Position numbers and translations under genes: made by a program. From Sphaerospermopsis torques-reginae ITEP-024 (GTDB taxonomy: Bacteria; Cyanobacteriota; Cyanobacteriia; Cyanobacteriales; Nostocaceae): a stretch of DNA of 64,000 bases. Below, in pieces: positions 18,893 to 27,595 of the stretch. Numbering within the stretch: position 1 is the first letter of the stretch; every line of letters begins with the position of its first letter. Where the stretch lies: positions 4,526,001-4,590,000 of the forward strand of contig NZ_CP080598.1 in the NCBI RefSeq assembly GCF_019598945.1, in the 5' to 3' direction. Under the pieces are notes generated by a model. That model had not been told where the DNA came from and did not search any database. It saw only the letters and a program-made list of their open reading frames with translations.

Positions 18893-19498
18893 TTAATTTT
18901 TGTAGGGCAGGGAGGAATGGTGTACCACAATACGCAGTTTACCATTGTTATCCTTGATGAACTTCCAGGTTTTGTCCACTGTGGTTACTTTACCAGTCTT
19001 GTCAGTAATTAAGACATTGCCCATTGTTGTAGCTACATTACCATTAATGAAAATTCCAGCGTTGCGAATTTCCACCTTTCGCCATCCTTTGAGGGCAAAG
19101 CCAGTATCATTAGGGAAAGACGGATCGCCACCCACGAAATACGCCAATGCACCTTGGCGTGTCGTGCGGAAAGTCTGTGGTGTCTGTGTCAAAGTCGGCT
19201 TGAACAGCACTGCTCCGAACTGATAACCATAGGCTTGATCAATAATCTTCTCGGCTAATGCCTTAGCTGCGGCTTTTCCCTTCTGATCGTAGGTGGTGGA
19301 GATGGCAACTAATGCGTCGCCCCAGGCTTTTTGGGCTGCCAGGACTTCAGACTCAGTGATGGTCATATTGACTACTGAAGTGTTGGGGTTTGATGAGGTT
19401 TGACCAATAATGACGCTATTAACTTGAGCTTGAGCTATTGATGGAGCAGCAGCTAACAAGGCCATAGCAGCAGATGTGACATAAAAATTGATTCGCAT
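18893..19498 (-). CDS. Secreted SnoaL/NTF2-like protein
   Basis: 201 residues from ATG 19498. Signal peptide NFYVTSAAMALLAAAPSIAQ ending AQA-QV. The mature part has AQKAWGDALVAISTTYDQKG at the N-terminus and IVVHHSSLPYKN at the C-terminus. This pattern matches the calcium/calmodulin-kinase-association-type SnoaL branch, where WKF..DNGKLRIVVHHSS closes the cone. Related genes are sometimes misnamed phosphoribosyl-AMP cyclohydrolase. Periplasmic ligand or substrate unknown. Confidence 0.7.
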   Translation of the reverse strand: MRINFYVTSAAMALLAAAPSIAQAQVNSVIIGQTSSNPNTSVVNMTITESEVLAAQKAWGDALVAISTTYDQKGKAAAKALAEKIIDQAYGYQFGAVLFKPTLTQTPQTFRTTRQGALAYFVGGDPSFPNDTGFALKGWRKVEIRNAGIFINGNVATTMGNVLITDKTGKVTTVDKTWKFIKDNNGKLRIVVHHSSLPYKN

Positions 19499-19728
19499 AC
19501 TTATCAAAGAACTTATCAGTTATAAAAATGAACTATCACATTAAACCACATTAGAAATTTGGTAAAAATTATCGTAGGGACAATTCATAAATTGTCCATA
19601 TAATGTCTATAGATGTCTATTGTTTCAATAAACGCTATTAATACTTAGAATATAATTTAAAAGTTACTTAGTGCCTCCAAAATATCACTGACAGTTAGTT
19701 GTCATATTTCGTAGAGAAGACATCTTCA

Positions 19729-20502
19729 TCACTCAGATAAAATAATTACATTTAATCTTTCCTCCACTTCTTGAAGGTATGCCATTAAACCAGTTTTCAC
19801 ACCTCTTGCACGTAAAGTTTCTAAACTTGTCTCTTCCCAACATTGTTTTTCTCGTTCCATATCTTTTCCCGTCAGTTGTTCAACTATAAATTTAATATTT
19901 CTGATTCTTTCTGGTTCTTTCTCTGAAGTAGAACGTAATCTTTCAGGTTCTATGGAAGGATCAAAAGATAATTTATTTTTGATATCTTCTAAAATTACCT
20001 TTTCATCATCAGATGCAATAAACCCATTTAACACCCATGCTTCACGTTTTGGATCAGCAGCACCAATGATAATTTCTAATTTTGGTGTTTTATTAAGATG
20101 TTCTAAACGTGCTTGTTCAATACCTTCTTTACGTTCTGGTTGATTATCTAAATCACGGATAAATAAAATAGCTTTAATTTGTCGTGTTCTTTGCAGAAAG
20201 CGTACTAAATTCAGAACTTTAATAGATGCTGCACCATCAGCTTTTAAAGGTACACCATTACTATCATGACCTAAAAACCTACTAGGTTTATATTTTAATT
20301 TTTCTTTTGCATCTTCAATAATTTTGATAATATCTCGCCAACAAGAAAATTCTGTTTCTGACTCTAAACCAGTCCACTGAAAATAGTATTGCAAACTATC
20401 ATCATCTAACCAATCAAATTTTTCTTTTAAAACTCGCTCGGCTAATTTAATAGCTGTTCTCGCATCTGCACCACTTTCAACTATGACAATAACCTCAACC
20501 AC
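19729..20502 (-). CDS. TOPRIM-like nuclease partner of AAA ATPase (candidate defence effector)
   Basis: 257 residues starting with GTG at 20502, which overlaps the ATPase stop by 8 bp. TOPRIM-like signatures: VEVIVIVESGADARTAIKLA (Glu motif) and IKAILFIRDLDNQPERKEGI (DxD motif), then ADPKREAWVLNGF. This is the arrangement of DUF4276/DUF4435-type proteins. ATPase plus TOPRIM pairs of this layout include PARIS (AriA/AriB) and OLD-like anti-phage systems; assignment to a named system is inference. A decayed partial copy is at 13181-13644. Confidence 0.7.
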   Translation of the reverse strand: MVEVIVIVESGADARTAIKLAERVLKEKFDWLDDDSLQYYFQWTGLESETEFSCWRDIIKIIEDAKEKLKYKPSRFLGHDSNGVPLKADGAASIKVLNLVRFLQRTRQIKAILFIRDLDNQPERKEGIEQARLEHLNKTPKLEIIIGAADPKREAWVLNGFIASDDEKVILEDIKNKLSFDPSIEPERLRSTSEKEPERIRNIKFIVEQLTGKDMEREKQCWEETSLETLRARGVKTGLMAYLQEVEERLNVIILSE

Positions 20503-21628
20503 TGACTTCTCCTTCTAACACCCAATCTTCCCCTTCAGCATCCCAAAACTCACCTGTTGTTAAGGTTTCCTTTGCCCATTCTATATCAGGATGTTCGTCT
20601 AAACGTTTGGCAACTGTAAAACCTGATTTACTGTTATTTAAGATATGGACTTGAGAAGGAGTAAGTTGATCAATTATATAAGGAGAATGGGTAGAGAAAA
20701 TAATTTGCAGGTTAGGATTTTCAGCAATGATTTCTTTAAAAACATTCATTAACTGACGTTGTGCTTGGGGATGAAGTCCCTGTTCTATATCATCTAATAA
20801 CACTAAATTAGGTTGAGTAGGATTCATTAACACAGTTAATAATCCTAAAGTTAACATTGTTCCTTCACTAATTGCATGGGCGGGAATACGTTCACCTGTA
20901 TTCATATCTAAAACTACTTCTTGTCCGGTCATTTCTTGAGTTTCATCATAGGAAATAGAGCGACCATCAACTTCTATTAACCGTTTACGAATGACGGGAA
21001 CTTTTGCCCGCCTGATGCCAATTTTGTGTACATTTGGTACAACTTTTTTTAACATTTCTTCTATGATTTGAAATTTATCTGGTGCTTCATCACGGAGAAA
21101 ATCTAAGGTAGGTGCTAATCCTGATCCGTCAAATTCAACTCTGGGGGTGATTTCATCACTGTACGCTGGTTTAGCGAGATTACTTGCAGATAATTTGAGG
21201 TAAACAGTATGTTTTAAAGATTTACGAATTTCATCTGGAGAATTACTGAAAGAACTTGTCCATCCTGCTAAATTTTGTTTTGTTTCATTTATTATACATG
21301 ATCCTGTAGGAATCCAAGAATCATTATTCTGTTGATTCCAATTATAGGCAGCTTGCCAATTTTGGCGATTTTTATAACCCCAAAAACCACTTGCAGTAAC
21401 AGACATATCTTTTTCACCAATTGTTGTAATAAATTGGGGCAACTTATCATACTGAAAAATATTTCTAAAGGGTGAGGTAGTTAGTCTGCTGAGATTATGT
21501 AATGCTTGAAGGACGCTGGTTTTACCAGCACTATTTTTTCCTACAAGTCCATGTAATCGGGAGTTATCGAAATTAAACTCTGTTGATTTATGGCTTTTGA
21601 AATTATGAAGCTTTAGGCTTTGTAACAT
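20495..21628 (-). CDS. AAA/ABC-type ATPase (OLD/AriA-like)
   Basis: 377 residues. LKLHNFKSHKSTEFNFDNSR and Walker A GLVGKNSAGKTSVLQALHNL define a RecF/OLD-type N-terminus. The ABC-like signature is AISEGTMLTLGLL, Walker B is PNLVLLDDIEQGLHPQAQRQ, and the switch His is IIFSTHSPYIID. It is shorter than typical OLD proteins and lacks its own nuclease; the TOPRIM-like gene follows with an 8-bp overlap. The pair is likely an abortive or DNA-sensing defence module carried in the nifD element. Confidence 0.82.
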   Translation of the reverse strand: MLQSLKLHNFKSHKSTEFNFDNSRLHGLVGKNSAGKTSVLQALHNLSRLTTSPFRNIFQYDKLPQFITTIGEKDMSVTASGFWGYKNRQNWQAAYNWNQQNNDSWIPTGSCIINETKQNLAGWTSSFSNSPDEIRKSLKHTVYLKLSASNLAKPAYSDEITPRVEFDGSGLAPTLDFLRDEAPDKFQIIEEMLKKVVPNVHKIGIRRAKVPVIRKRLIEVDGRSISYDETQEMTGQEVVLDMNTGERIPAHAISEGTMLTLGLLTVLMNPTQPNLVLLDDIEQGLHPQAQRQLMNVFKEIIAENPNLQIIFSTHSPYIIDQLTPSQVHILNNSKSGFTVAKRLDEHPDIEWAKETLTTGEFWDAEGEDWVLEGEVSG

Positions 21629-21702
21629 ATTGTTAGTTTTATTTATTCATTATCATTTGCTATTTGGAAAATTGAAATTACCATTTTTGTAAAAACATTA
21701 TA

Positions 21703-22116
21703 CTAAATAAAGCATTGAGGATATAAAGAATAATATATCTTACCAGGTAGGATATCATGGTTTTCAACAAACCCTCTTTTAGTAAACCAATCTATGAAAT
21801 CTTCTTTTTTGCAATTGACAGGTGCAGGATAAATAATAATAGGAAGGCTTTTTTCACTCCACATCATATTACACAAATATTTAAGTAGATATGAACCATA
21901 TCCTTTTTCCCTATAATATTCGTTAATAAAAAAAGTTTCTATATACCAGTGCATTTCAGGATCTTGTTTCATTTTATAGAATGATGCACCTATATGTAGG
22001 TTTTGATAGTAAATGTCGTAACAAAAATATTTCCTTTTGTCAATTACTTCATTCTTCTTTTCTGTTTCATAATTTCTTTTTATTTCAATCCCTTGAGGTG
22101 CTTTTATTTCTTTCAT
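21703..22116 (-). CDS. GNAT family N-acetyltransferase
   Basis: 137 residues. The acetyl-CoA-binding motif A is present as YIETFFINEYYREKGYGSYL, with R-x-K-G-x-G on the pyrophosphate loop, and is followed by WFTKRGFVE, the usual C-terminal strand. AT-rich and unlike the nif genes in codon use. It lies downstream of the defence-like ATPase on the same strand, but 80 bp separate them. A toxin-type GNAT is possible but there is no antitoxin partner. Confidence 0.7.
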   Translation of the reverse strand: MKEIKAPQGIEIKRNYETEKKNEVIDKRKYFCYDIYYQNLHIGASFYKMKQDPEMHWYIETFFINEYYREKGYGSYLLKYLCNMMWSEKSLPIIIYPAPVNCKKEDFIDWFTKRGFVENHDILPGKIYYSLYPQCFI

Positions 22117-22225
22117 TGATTTTATCCCTTCTATAGATTTATTGTGTTGTAATCAAATTTTCTGATGTGATGACTTAGCCTAGTGGACAAGCGCATATTA
22201 GTGATAAATATATTTGTACAAACAA

Positions 22226-22867
22226 TCAATATTTGACTCTTTCCTCAAATTCACCTTGTATGCGAAAGGTTTCCCAATCCTTCAAAGAATAAATATCAAA
22301 TCGGAAAAAACGATCACCATAATCAGCATAGTAAGCAATATAACCAAATTTTTTCCCTTGATATGTAGTGCGATGTCTACCATTTTCATAATAACGGTCT
22401 ATAAATCGAGAATTAATAAAGTCTTGGCTAATTGCTTCACCCCAAATACGGCTAATAAGTTCATTAACTGCTTGATCTCGTCTTAAATTATATCCTTGTT
22501 TGCTCAGAGATTGTCCAATTGATGAGTTTTCGATAAAAACTGCTTCACTGTAATTCTTTTGTATATCAGAGACTTTTTCACCAACAATTATCTTGACATT
22601 ATTACCTTGGAACTGAATTCTAGCTTCATAATTCACTAGAATAGAATTAATATAAAATGGCTTGAAAATCAACCCTTCTCCAAGCTGATTTCTGTTAATA
22701 TGTTTGATTGATTTTTGAATGCTGTCCCCTGGCAAGGAAAAACAAGGCTTGGAAATAATTAAATTAAAATAAATGAGAATCAAAGCCATAAAAGGTCTTG
22801 ATATTGTTCTCAGTTTTAGATGTAATATATTGAGAATATGATCATTAAATTCAATCATAATTTGCAT
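22226..22867 (-). CDS. Hypothetical membrane-anchored or exported protein
   Basis: 213 residues. An N-terminal hydrophobic segment (PFMALILIYFNLIISKPCFS) is a signal anchor or signal peptide. The rest (EGLIFKPFYINSILVNYEAR, SDIQKNYSEAVFIENSSIGQ, KFGYIAYYADYGDRFFRF) is unrecognised. No close family can be named. Confidence 0.5.
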   Translation of the reverse strand: MQIMIEFNDHILNILHLKLRTISRPFMALILIYFNLIISKPCFSLPGDSIQKSIKHINRNQLGEGLIFKPFYINSILVNYEARIQFQGNNVKIIVGEKVSDIQKNYSEAVFIENSSIGQSLSKQGYNLRRDQAVNELISRIWGEAISQDFINSRFIDRYYENGRHRTTYQGKKFGYIAYYADYGDRFFRFDIYSLKDWETFRIQGEFEERVKY

Positions 22868-23166
22868 GATTTATTGTTTCTATCTAATTTTTTTAGATTA
22901 ATACAGTATAACACAGCACCAAGTTATCCGATTATACCTTAACAAAAATATACTAACTCTATTTGCTAGTTTGTGGCTTGGGTCGAGAAAACCGAAAATT
23001 AACTTATCTATTCCCAATCGTTCACATTTCAAACTCTCAATACAGCTAAATTCGTGTATATTGTAAGTGGTGGTTGTAGGGTGTGTCAGCGACAGCGTAA
23101 CGCACCAAAACCTTGATAATGATGATAAATATGGCAGTTTAACAATATAAAAAGGAAACAATCATT
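22868..23166. other. Intergenic with palindromic cyanobacterial repeat
   Basis: GGGTGTGTCAGCGACAGCGT near 23079, followed by AACGCACC, is a widespread cyanobacterial inverted-repeat type. A reading frame on the minus strand here merely crosses it and is not believed. Confidence 0.5.
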
Positions 23167-23400
23167 ATGAAACAGCGAATAACTATTCATCCAAACATTT
23201 GTAACGGTAAACAGATTATTACTAATACTCGAATTACTGTACAAACAATTATGGAATTTTTACGTGCAGGTGATTCTATAGAAGAAATTTTGGAAGAATA
23301 CCCATCTTTAAACCGAGAAGATATTTATGCTTGTATGCAATTTGCAACTAAATTGATAGCCAATCATTATTTTTTTAACATCAGGTTGGGTTTCACCTAA
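23167..23400 (+). CDS. DUF433 antitoxin-like protein, altered C-terminus
   Basis: 77 residues. The N-terminus (ITIHPNICNGKQIITNTRIT, then VQTIMEFLRAGDSIEEILEE) and YPSLNREDIYACMQFA are diagnostic of DUF433 (VapB45-like antitoxins). The usual end of the domain is followed by ANHYFFNIRLGFT, which runs into a repeat with GGGTTTCACC and looks foreign. The DUF5615/PIN-type toxin normally encoded immediately downstream is missing, so this is an orphan and probably decaying antitoxin gene. Confidence 0.75.
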   Translation: MKQRITIHPNICNGKQIITNTRITVQTIMEFLRAGDSIEEILEEYPSLNREDIYACMQFATKLIANHYFFNIRLGFT

Positions 23401-23421
23401 ATCCACCCAACCCACAGATAA

Positions 23422-24360
23422 TTAATTATCTCCTTGACTTGATGCTAACAACTGTTCAAAATCCTCCACTGAAACAATAGTAATTGCCTGTTTAAAGATA
23501 CTTTTTAGCAATTGCAAATCTTCCAGAGCATTAATCTTATTTTTCAACTCATCTGATACATTGCCAAACCTAGTTTCTATAATCTCAATCACATTTTCAC
23601 GGGAATTTTTGATCATTCCATCAATTTCAAAGCTAGTTAAAAATGGCATACGTTTTCCCTCCTCATAACGGTTTAATTCAGTCTTGAAATCAGATTGCAG
23701 TATTGGGGGTAATGTCATCATCCATTCAATAAACCGGAATAATTGACGAATCATTTCTCCGGTATAACCCAAGTCATAAAGTTGTTTCACTAGACTTAAT
23801 TTTAACTGAAATCTTTGTTGTGAATTACCTTGAGTGGCTTGGGTTTGTAAATGTGCCATAATGATGATAGCAAAAGGATTATTACTTTGTGCTAGGGTAT
23901 CATGGCTATAATCTAATAGTTTAACACTGGGAAATTGTAAATTAGTTGTAAACCCCCACTGACTATAACCATAAGATGTAGGTTTCCAATTGGGGTTATC
24001 ATCTCCTAAAACCGCGAAACTAAAGACTTTAAGACGATAGCGATCAAATAAGCGATGATTATAAATATACATCCTTTCTGCAAAATCGTCTTGTTCTTGT
24101 CCTTGTATTTCTATGTGAATCAGAACTAACGCTTTTTCTCCATTCCGCAGGGTGACTTTTACCAGTTTATCCGCTAAACGTCTTCCTGTTTCTGCATCTC
24201 TAATTAGTTCTTGTAATTCGGTGTCTAGGGTTTCATATCCTTTTTCCCAGTCAATATCTTGATAAACTTCAGGAAAACAATATTCTATGAATCGCTCAAG
24301 ATAAACTGTAATCGCTTCTTTCCATGCGCTGTCATAATCTGAGTTTGGTTGGTAGTTCAT
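23422..24360 (-). CDS. Rpn/PD-(D/E)XK family putative nuclease (transposase-like)
   Basis: 312 residues from ATG 24360 (MNYQPNSDYDSAWKEAITVY). The core resembles the recombination-promoting nuclease/PDDEXK-2 group: FPEVYQDIDWEKGYETLDTE, LADKLVKVTLRNGEKALVLI with HIEIQGQEQDDFAERMYIYN supplying the ExQ-type site, and a helical C-terminal half. These proteins are abundant in cyanobacteria. Rpn homologues have RecA-independent DNA-cutting activity, and their role here is unproven. It ends 62 bp from the start of the left neighbouring gene on the opposite strand. Confidence 0.78.
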   Translation of the reverse strand: MNYQPNSDYDSAWKEAITVYLERFIEYCFPEVYQDIDWEKGYETLDTELQELIRDAETGRRLADKLVKVTLRNGEKALVLIHIEIQGQEQDDFAERMYIYNHRLFDRYRLKVFSFAVLGDDNPNWKPTSYGYSQWGFTTNLQFPSVKLLDYSHDTLAQSNNPFAIIIMAHLQTQATQGNSQQRFQLKLSLVKQLYDLGYTGEMIRQLFRFIEWMMTLPPILQSDFKTELNRYEEGKRMPFLTSFEIDGMIKNSRENVIEIIETRFGNVSDELKNKINALEDLQLLKSIFKQAITIVSVEDFEQLLASSQGDN

Positions 24361-24408
24361 CCCTGAAAATATATGTTTTGATATACTGTGATTATAACAT
24401 ATCAAATA

Positions 24409-25713
24409 CTAAAAACTACCTTTATAAATCATTTCCATTTTTACTTTTTTTAACTCAATTTTTAACCTTTCATTCTCCATCTTCAAAACCAAATTCTCAT
24501 CCTTAATCACCTCAACCTCATTCCGTTTACTCAAAGCCTGATTTATTGCTAACTTCCGCATATCCAAAGAAAACCAACGTTGATAAGTTTTCGTGTGAAT
24601 CTGCACACTATGACCTAAATTATCTGCTGCTGCTTTAATAGGAATCCCTAAAATATGCGCTCTAATTGCCCAACCATGACGCAAATCATAAGGTTTAAAA
24701 TCTAAGCCAACTTTCCTAAACCACCAGCTAACTCTTTGAATTAAAGCTGTAATTTCCGCATGATTATTTTTATCTTTTTTACTAATTGCTGTCACCAACA
24801 TTTCTAAATACTGGGGATTCCTTAAATCAAATTCCTTAATCCATTCCTTATATAAAGGTAAGGCTTCCCGTTCTCCCGTTTTACAATCTTTATCAACCTT
24901 CCAAGTTAAATCTATATTTTCATTACTTAACCACCAATTAACATCAGGATTAATAAATAATTCACGGGGACGTAAACCGAAAACCGCCAACATTCCATAA
25001 ACCCAACGCCACAATAACCAGCTATCTTTGACATCTTGATTAACTTGTTTACCTCTGTTATTTTCATATTCCTCAAATTTGTAAAATCCGGCTACTATTT
25101 CTTTATCTGTGGGAATATTGCGAGAGTTAGTTTCCGGTGTTTTAGCATAATTAGTTAAATTAATTTCAATTTTGAAAAGTTGACAAAATACAGAAATAGC
25201 TCTAACTGCATTATATCGCGCCCATTCTTTATCTATTTTCTCAATTGCATGAATAAAATTTTCCCCAATTGCTAAATCATCTGGATTAGTATAGCGTTTA
25301 ATTCTGGTATAATAATAAAAAAAGGTATGATCACTTTTAGTTGTGCGTTTATGGGTTTTAAAATATTCATTTTCAAACTTTTCTAATAACTCTCCAATAG
25401 TTACTACATCGTTTTTAATTCCTTCCTGTCCTAAGTATTTGTCATTCCAAACAAAAGTTTTCCTAGCAATTAATTTTCCTAATTCATAAGCTTCCTCTTC
25501 CGCAGTTTTTAATCCTTCTAAGTTCGCAGGAATGTTTAAACTGAGGTTGTATTGCTTTTTACCTGTCTTCCTAATATCTGCATCATCTGGTTTAATAGGT
25601 AAAGTTGCCCGTAATTGCAGACATCCATTTGATTCTCGAATGGTAACTCTGGTTTTTGCAGATTTCAAACGCAGATTTACTTGCTGTATTTCCTGGGTTA
25701 AGTTGGTTTTCAT
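24409..25713 (-). CDS. xisA: XisA-type tyrosine recombinase of the nifD element
   Basis: 434 residues from ATG 25713; a TTG 72 bp upstream is less likely. Catalytic positions: Arg in FGLRPRELF, KPYDLRHGWAIRAH (Tyr in place of the box II His), LGHS and Tyr in TYQRWFSLDMRK. C-terminal coiled coil (ENLVLKMENERLKIELKKVK). Homologous along its length to the recombinase at 9122-10543. It is the expected excisase for the TACTCCG repeats, acting in heterocyst differentiation. It reads away from nifK and starts 1.5 kb from the right junction, farther than in classical nifD elements, because a MITE and a small gene lie between. Confidence 0.92.
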   Translation of the reverse strand: MKTNLTQEIQQVNLRLKSAKTRVTIRESNGCLQLRATLPIKPDDADIRKTGKKQYNLSLNIPANLEGLKTAEEEAYELGKLIARKTFVWNDKYLGQEGIKNDVVTIGELLEKFENEYFKTHKRTTKSDHTFFYYYTRIKRYTNPDDLAIGENFIHAIEKIDKEWARYNAVRAISVFCQLFKIEINLTNYAKTPETNSRNIPTDKEIVAGFYKFEEYENNRGKQVNQDVKDSWLLWRWVYGMLAVFGLRPRELFINPDVNWWLSNENIDLTWKVDKDCKTGEREALPLYKEWIKEFDLRNPQYLEMLVTAISKKDKNNHAEITALIQRVSWWFRKVGLDFKPYDLRHGWAIRAHILGIPIKAAADNLGHSVQIHTKTYQRWFSLDMRKLAINQALSKRNEVEVIKDENLVLKMENERLKIELKKVKMEMIYKGSF

Positions 25714-25785
25714 GTTGGGTGTTTTGTGGCGATCACGTAAAGCGCAGAAAGCATTAGCATTAAAATAAACAAAAAAATAATTCAA

Positions 25786-26282
25786 AATCTATTTTCTAAA
25801 TTTTGAATTTTGCATTTTTAATTGTTTATAGGACTTACGCATTGACAGGATCAACCAAATATGAGGTATGGATTTCGGGCATTTTCACGTGATTGTTTGA
25901 TAATTTTTGAGCGATCGCTATTGATCGGAAGTTAATCACCAAAAGCCTGAAACAACCAAATATCGTTCATACACATGATGGGTAATTTGTACAGTGCGTA
26001 AGTCCTAGTTTATTATTCTGTACGTAAACCCAAAATAAATCTGTTAACTACAAACAGACCCCTCTTCCGTCACTCTCGGAAAACAGGTTCTTGCGTCTCT
26101 TTTATGGTGATTGAGGACTGATTATAACAGAACCATTACAGGACAAGGGTTATAAACAATTATACCCATATTTTACATGAAATGCCCACACAATAAGGCT
26201 TTCAATAATTTTGAACTGGATTCTCCATAAAATCTATGCAAGAACCGGAAAACAATAACACAATCTTTTTTATACCTAATAA
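25786..26282. other. Intergenic region holding a MITE
   Basis: Apart from the MITE at 25831-26005 no gene is supported. ATTTTGAATTTTGCATTTTT at the left is part of a common short repeat. Confidence 0.6.
25831..26005. mobile_element. MITE, 175 bp, TA target duplication
   Basis: Inverted ends GGACTTACGCA / TGCGTAAGTCC (11 bp perfect, partly matching for a few bases more) are bracketed by TA on both sides. No coding capacity. TA duplication and this TIR style fit a non-autonomous IS630/Tc1-mariner derivative. Confidence 0.8.
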
Positions 26283-26645
26283 TTAAGCCAAGCGATCTAT
26301 GCCTCCTTCAAAGAAATTTCTAACCGCATCTCCAAAATCAGCTCCTTCCTTAGCTTTTGAAAGTTCATCGAAAATATCTCCATCAGGAGGCTGATAAGTG
26401 ATAACCTCACGTTGCAATGTATAAAAGTGAGTATATATTCCTTCCGTTTCTAGTTCAGCAGTAACCATGCAAAATCCTTGAGAACCTAAGTAATTTAGAA
26501 ATTCATGCATAGTTTTTACTTTGGGCTTTAGGCGTTTGCCATTGACGTAAAGATTCATAATCTCATTAGTCATTCCGCGACCAAGTAATTGTACACGAAT
26601 CTGAATAAATTGATAAGCCTTTCTTTTCTCTACAGTAGTATTCAT
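26283..26645 (-). CDS. Conserved hypothetical protein at right end of nifD element
   Basis: 120 residues: RVQLLGRGMTNEIMNLYVNG, then KVKTMHEFLNYLGSQGFCMV and a C-terminal acidic part, IFDELSKAKEGADFGDAVRN. No domain is recognised. It lies between the recombinase and the element end, a place occupied in other elements by small accessory genes, so a role in excision control is a possibility only. Confidence 0.55.
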   Translation of the reverse strand: MNTTVEKRKAYQFIQIRVQLLGRGMTNEIMNLYVNGKRLKPKVKTMHEFLNYLGSQGFCMVTAELETEGIYTHFYTLQREVITYQPPDGDIFDELSKAKEGADFGDAVRNFFEGGIDRLA

Positions 26646-27214
26646 AATGGTTCAAACCTCTGATGAAAGTCAGCAAGTGTTTTTTCTCGGTAAATTTAAC
26701 CAGATTTTAATACTTTTTAAATTACCCTATATATAATATTATATATAATATTACTTACTGTCAACCCTTGCATTGTAAAAAGTCTAAACTGTACGTATGT
26801 TGGATTCTACTGCTTTTCTCATTCCCAGACTCTGGCTAGGAATGCAAATAACGAGGTTCTACTTCAACTATTATAAGCACAGGCAGAGCCTCTAATTGAA
26901 GTATTCCCTGTCTCAGACAGGTAACGAGAGGTTGGTATTAGACTATATTGAGACTAAAAATAGGCGTTGCTGAATCAAGGTATGAAAATACAGCAGATTC
27001 CATTGCTATAAGGTACAAAACATAATAATGAAAATCTTGTGGGGTTGGCCGGACAGCCCGCCAATAGTGTACCTCATGACACCAGAAAGTGCTGTAAATA
27101 AAAATCTAATAATCTGAAATACTAATTAATGAGTTAACTGCAAACATAGTTTATTGCCAACATTGCTCACTGCAAACATAGCGGAATTAAAAACCATTAA
27201 ACCAAAAAAATAAA
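26646..27214. other. Non-coding right end of nifD element
   Basis: Contains AT-rich palindrome TATATAATATTATATATAAT near 26730, hairpin CTGTCTCAGACAG at about 26918, and GGCGTTGCTGAATCAAGG near 26963, which resembles an IS end. Two GCAAACATAG motifs lie close to the junction. No gene. Confidence 0.6.
27140..27181 (+). other. Paired GCAAACATAG motifs beside the right recombination core
   Basis: Copies at 27140-27149 and 27172-27181, each preceded by ACT, end 33 bp before the TACTCCG core. The same 10-mer is found near the right end of the nifH element (10595). Candidate recombinase or accessory-factor binding sites. Confidence 0.45.
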
Positions 27215-27364
27215 TACTCCGGTCCTTACCACGGTTACGACGGATTCGCAATCTTCGCTCGTGACATGGATTTGGCACTCAACAGCCCAACCTGGGGATT
27301 AATCGGCGCTCCCTGGAACAAGTCTGCAAAGAAAGCTTTAAGAAAAGCTACAGCAGCAGTCTAG
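27215..27364 (+). CDS. nifD: NifD, 3' segment (last 49 codons)
   Basis: Reads [20 protein letters not shown], then [14 protein letters not shown] and ends KATAAV before TAG. This is the conserved C-terminus of the nitrogenase alpha chain. It begins with the recombination core TACTCCG (27215-27221), so joining it to codon 452 at 12608 gives the full protein without altering any residue. It has no start of its own and is silent until excision. Confidence 0.96.
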   Translation, partial: YSGPYHGYDGFAIFARDMDLALNSPTWGLIGAPWNKSAKKALRKATAAV

Positions 27365-27405
27365 GTAACAACAGAGTAGGGGCAACCCTCGCCGGATAGG
27401 GAAAG

Positions 27406-27424
27406 CCTGGGGTTTCGCCCCAGG
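27406..27424 (+). promoter_or_regulatory. Stem-loop in nifD-nifK spacer
   Basis: CCTGGGG-TTTCG-CCCCAGG, a perfect 7-bp GC-rich stem with a 5-base loop, lies 42 bp after the nifD stop. There is no U-tract, so it is more likely an mRNA processing or stability element than a terminator. Confidence 0.55.
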
Positions 27425-27595
27425 GGGGAGTAGAGAAGTCAAAATTCAAAATCAAAAATTCTCAGTGTTGAATTTTGCATTCTGAATTTTGAGTCACATT
27501 CCCCACTCCCCACCAAAAACTGGCGGGGAACACCCCGCCTCTACAGAACCAAAAATCACTGAAACACAACACACAGCAAGCTTGGAGAACTAGAA

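Larger units (their letters stand above)
12609..27214. mobile_element. nifD element, 14,606 bp, excisable
   Basis: The element interrupts nifD between direct repeats TACTCCG at 12609-12615 and 27215-27221. The left repeat lies within GGATTACTCCG, the sequence known for the Anabaena nifD element; the right copy keeps only the last 7 bases plus one earlier match (TAAATACTCCG). It carries a XisA-type recombinase near the nifK-proximal end. The rest is cargo: AAA/TOPRIM pair, HNH, NB-ARC fragment, Uma2 genes, antitoxin-like genes, GNAT, Rpn-type nuclease, a MITE and several pseudogenes. Excision would restore nifD in frame. Confidence 0.95.

Noticed and set aside
22898-23161. Minus-strand frame of 87 codons
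   Set aside because: Crosses a palindromic repeat and has no domain or plausible ribosome site.
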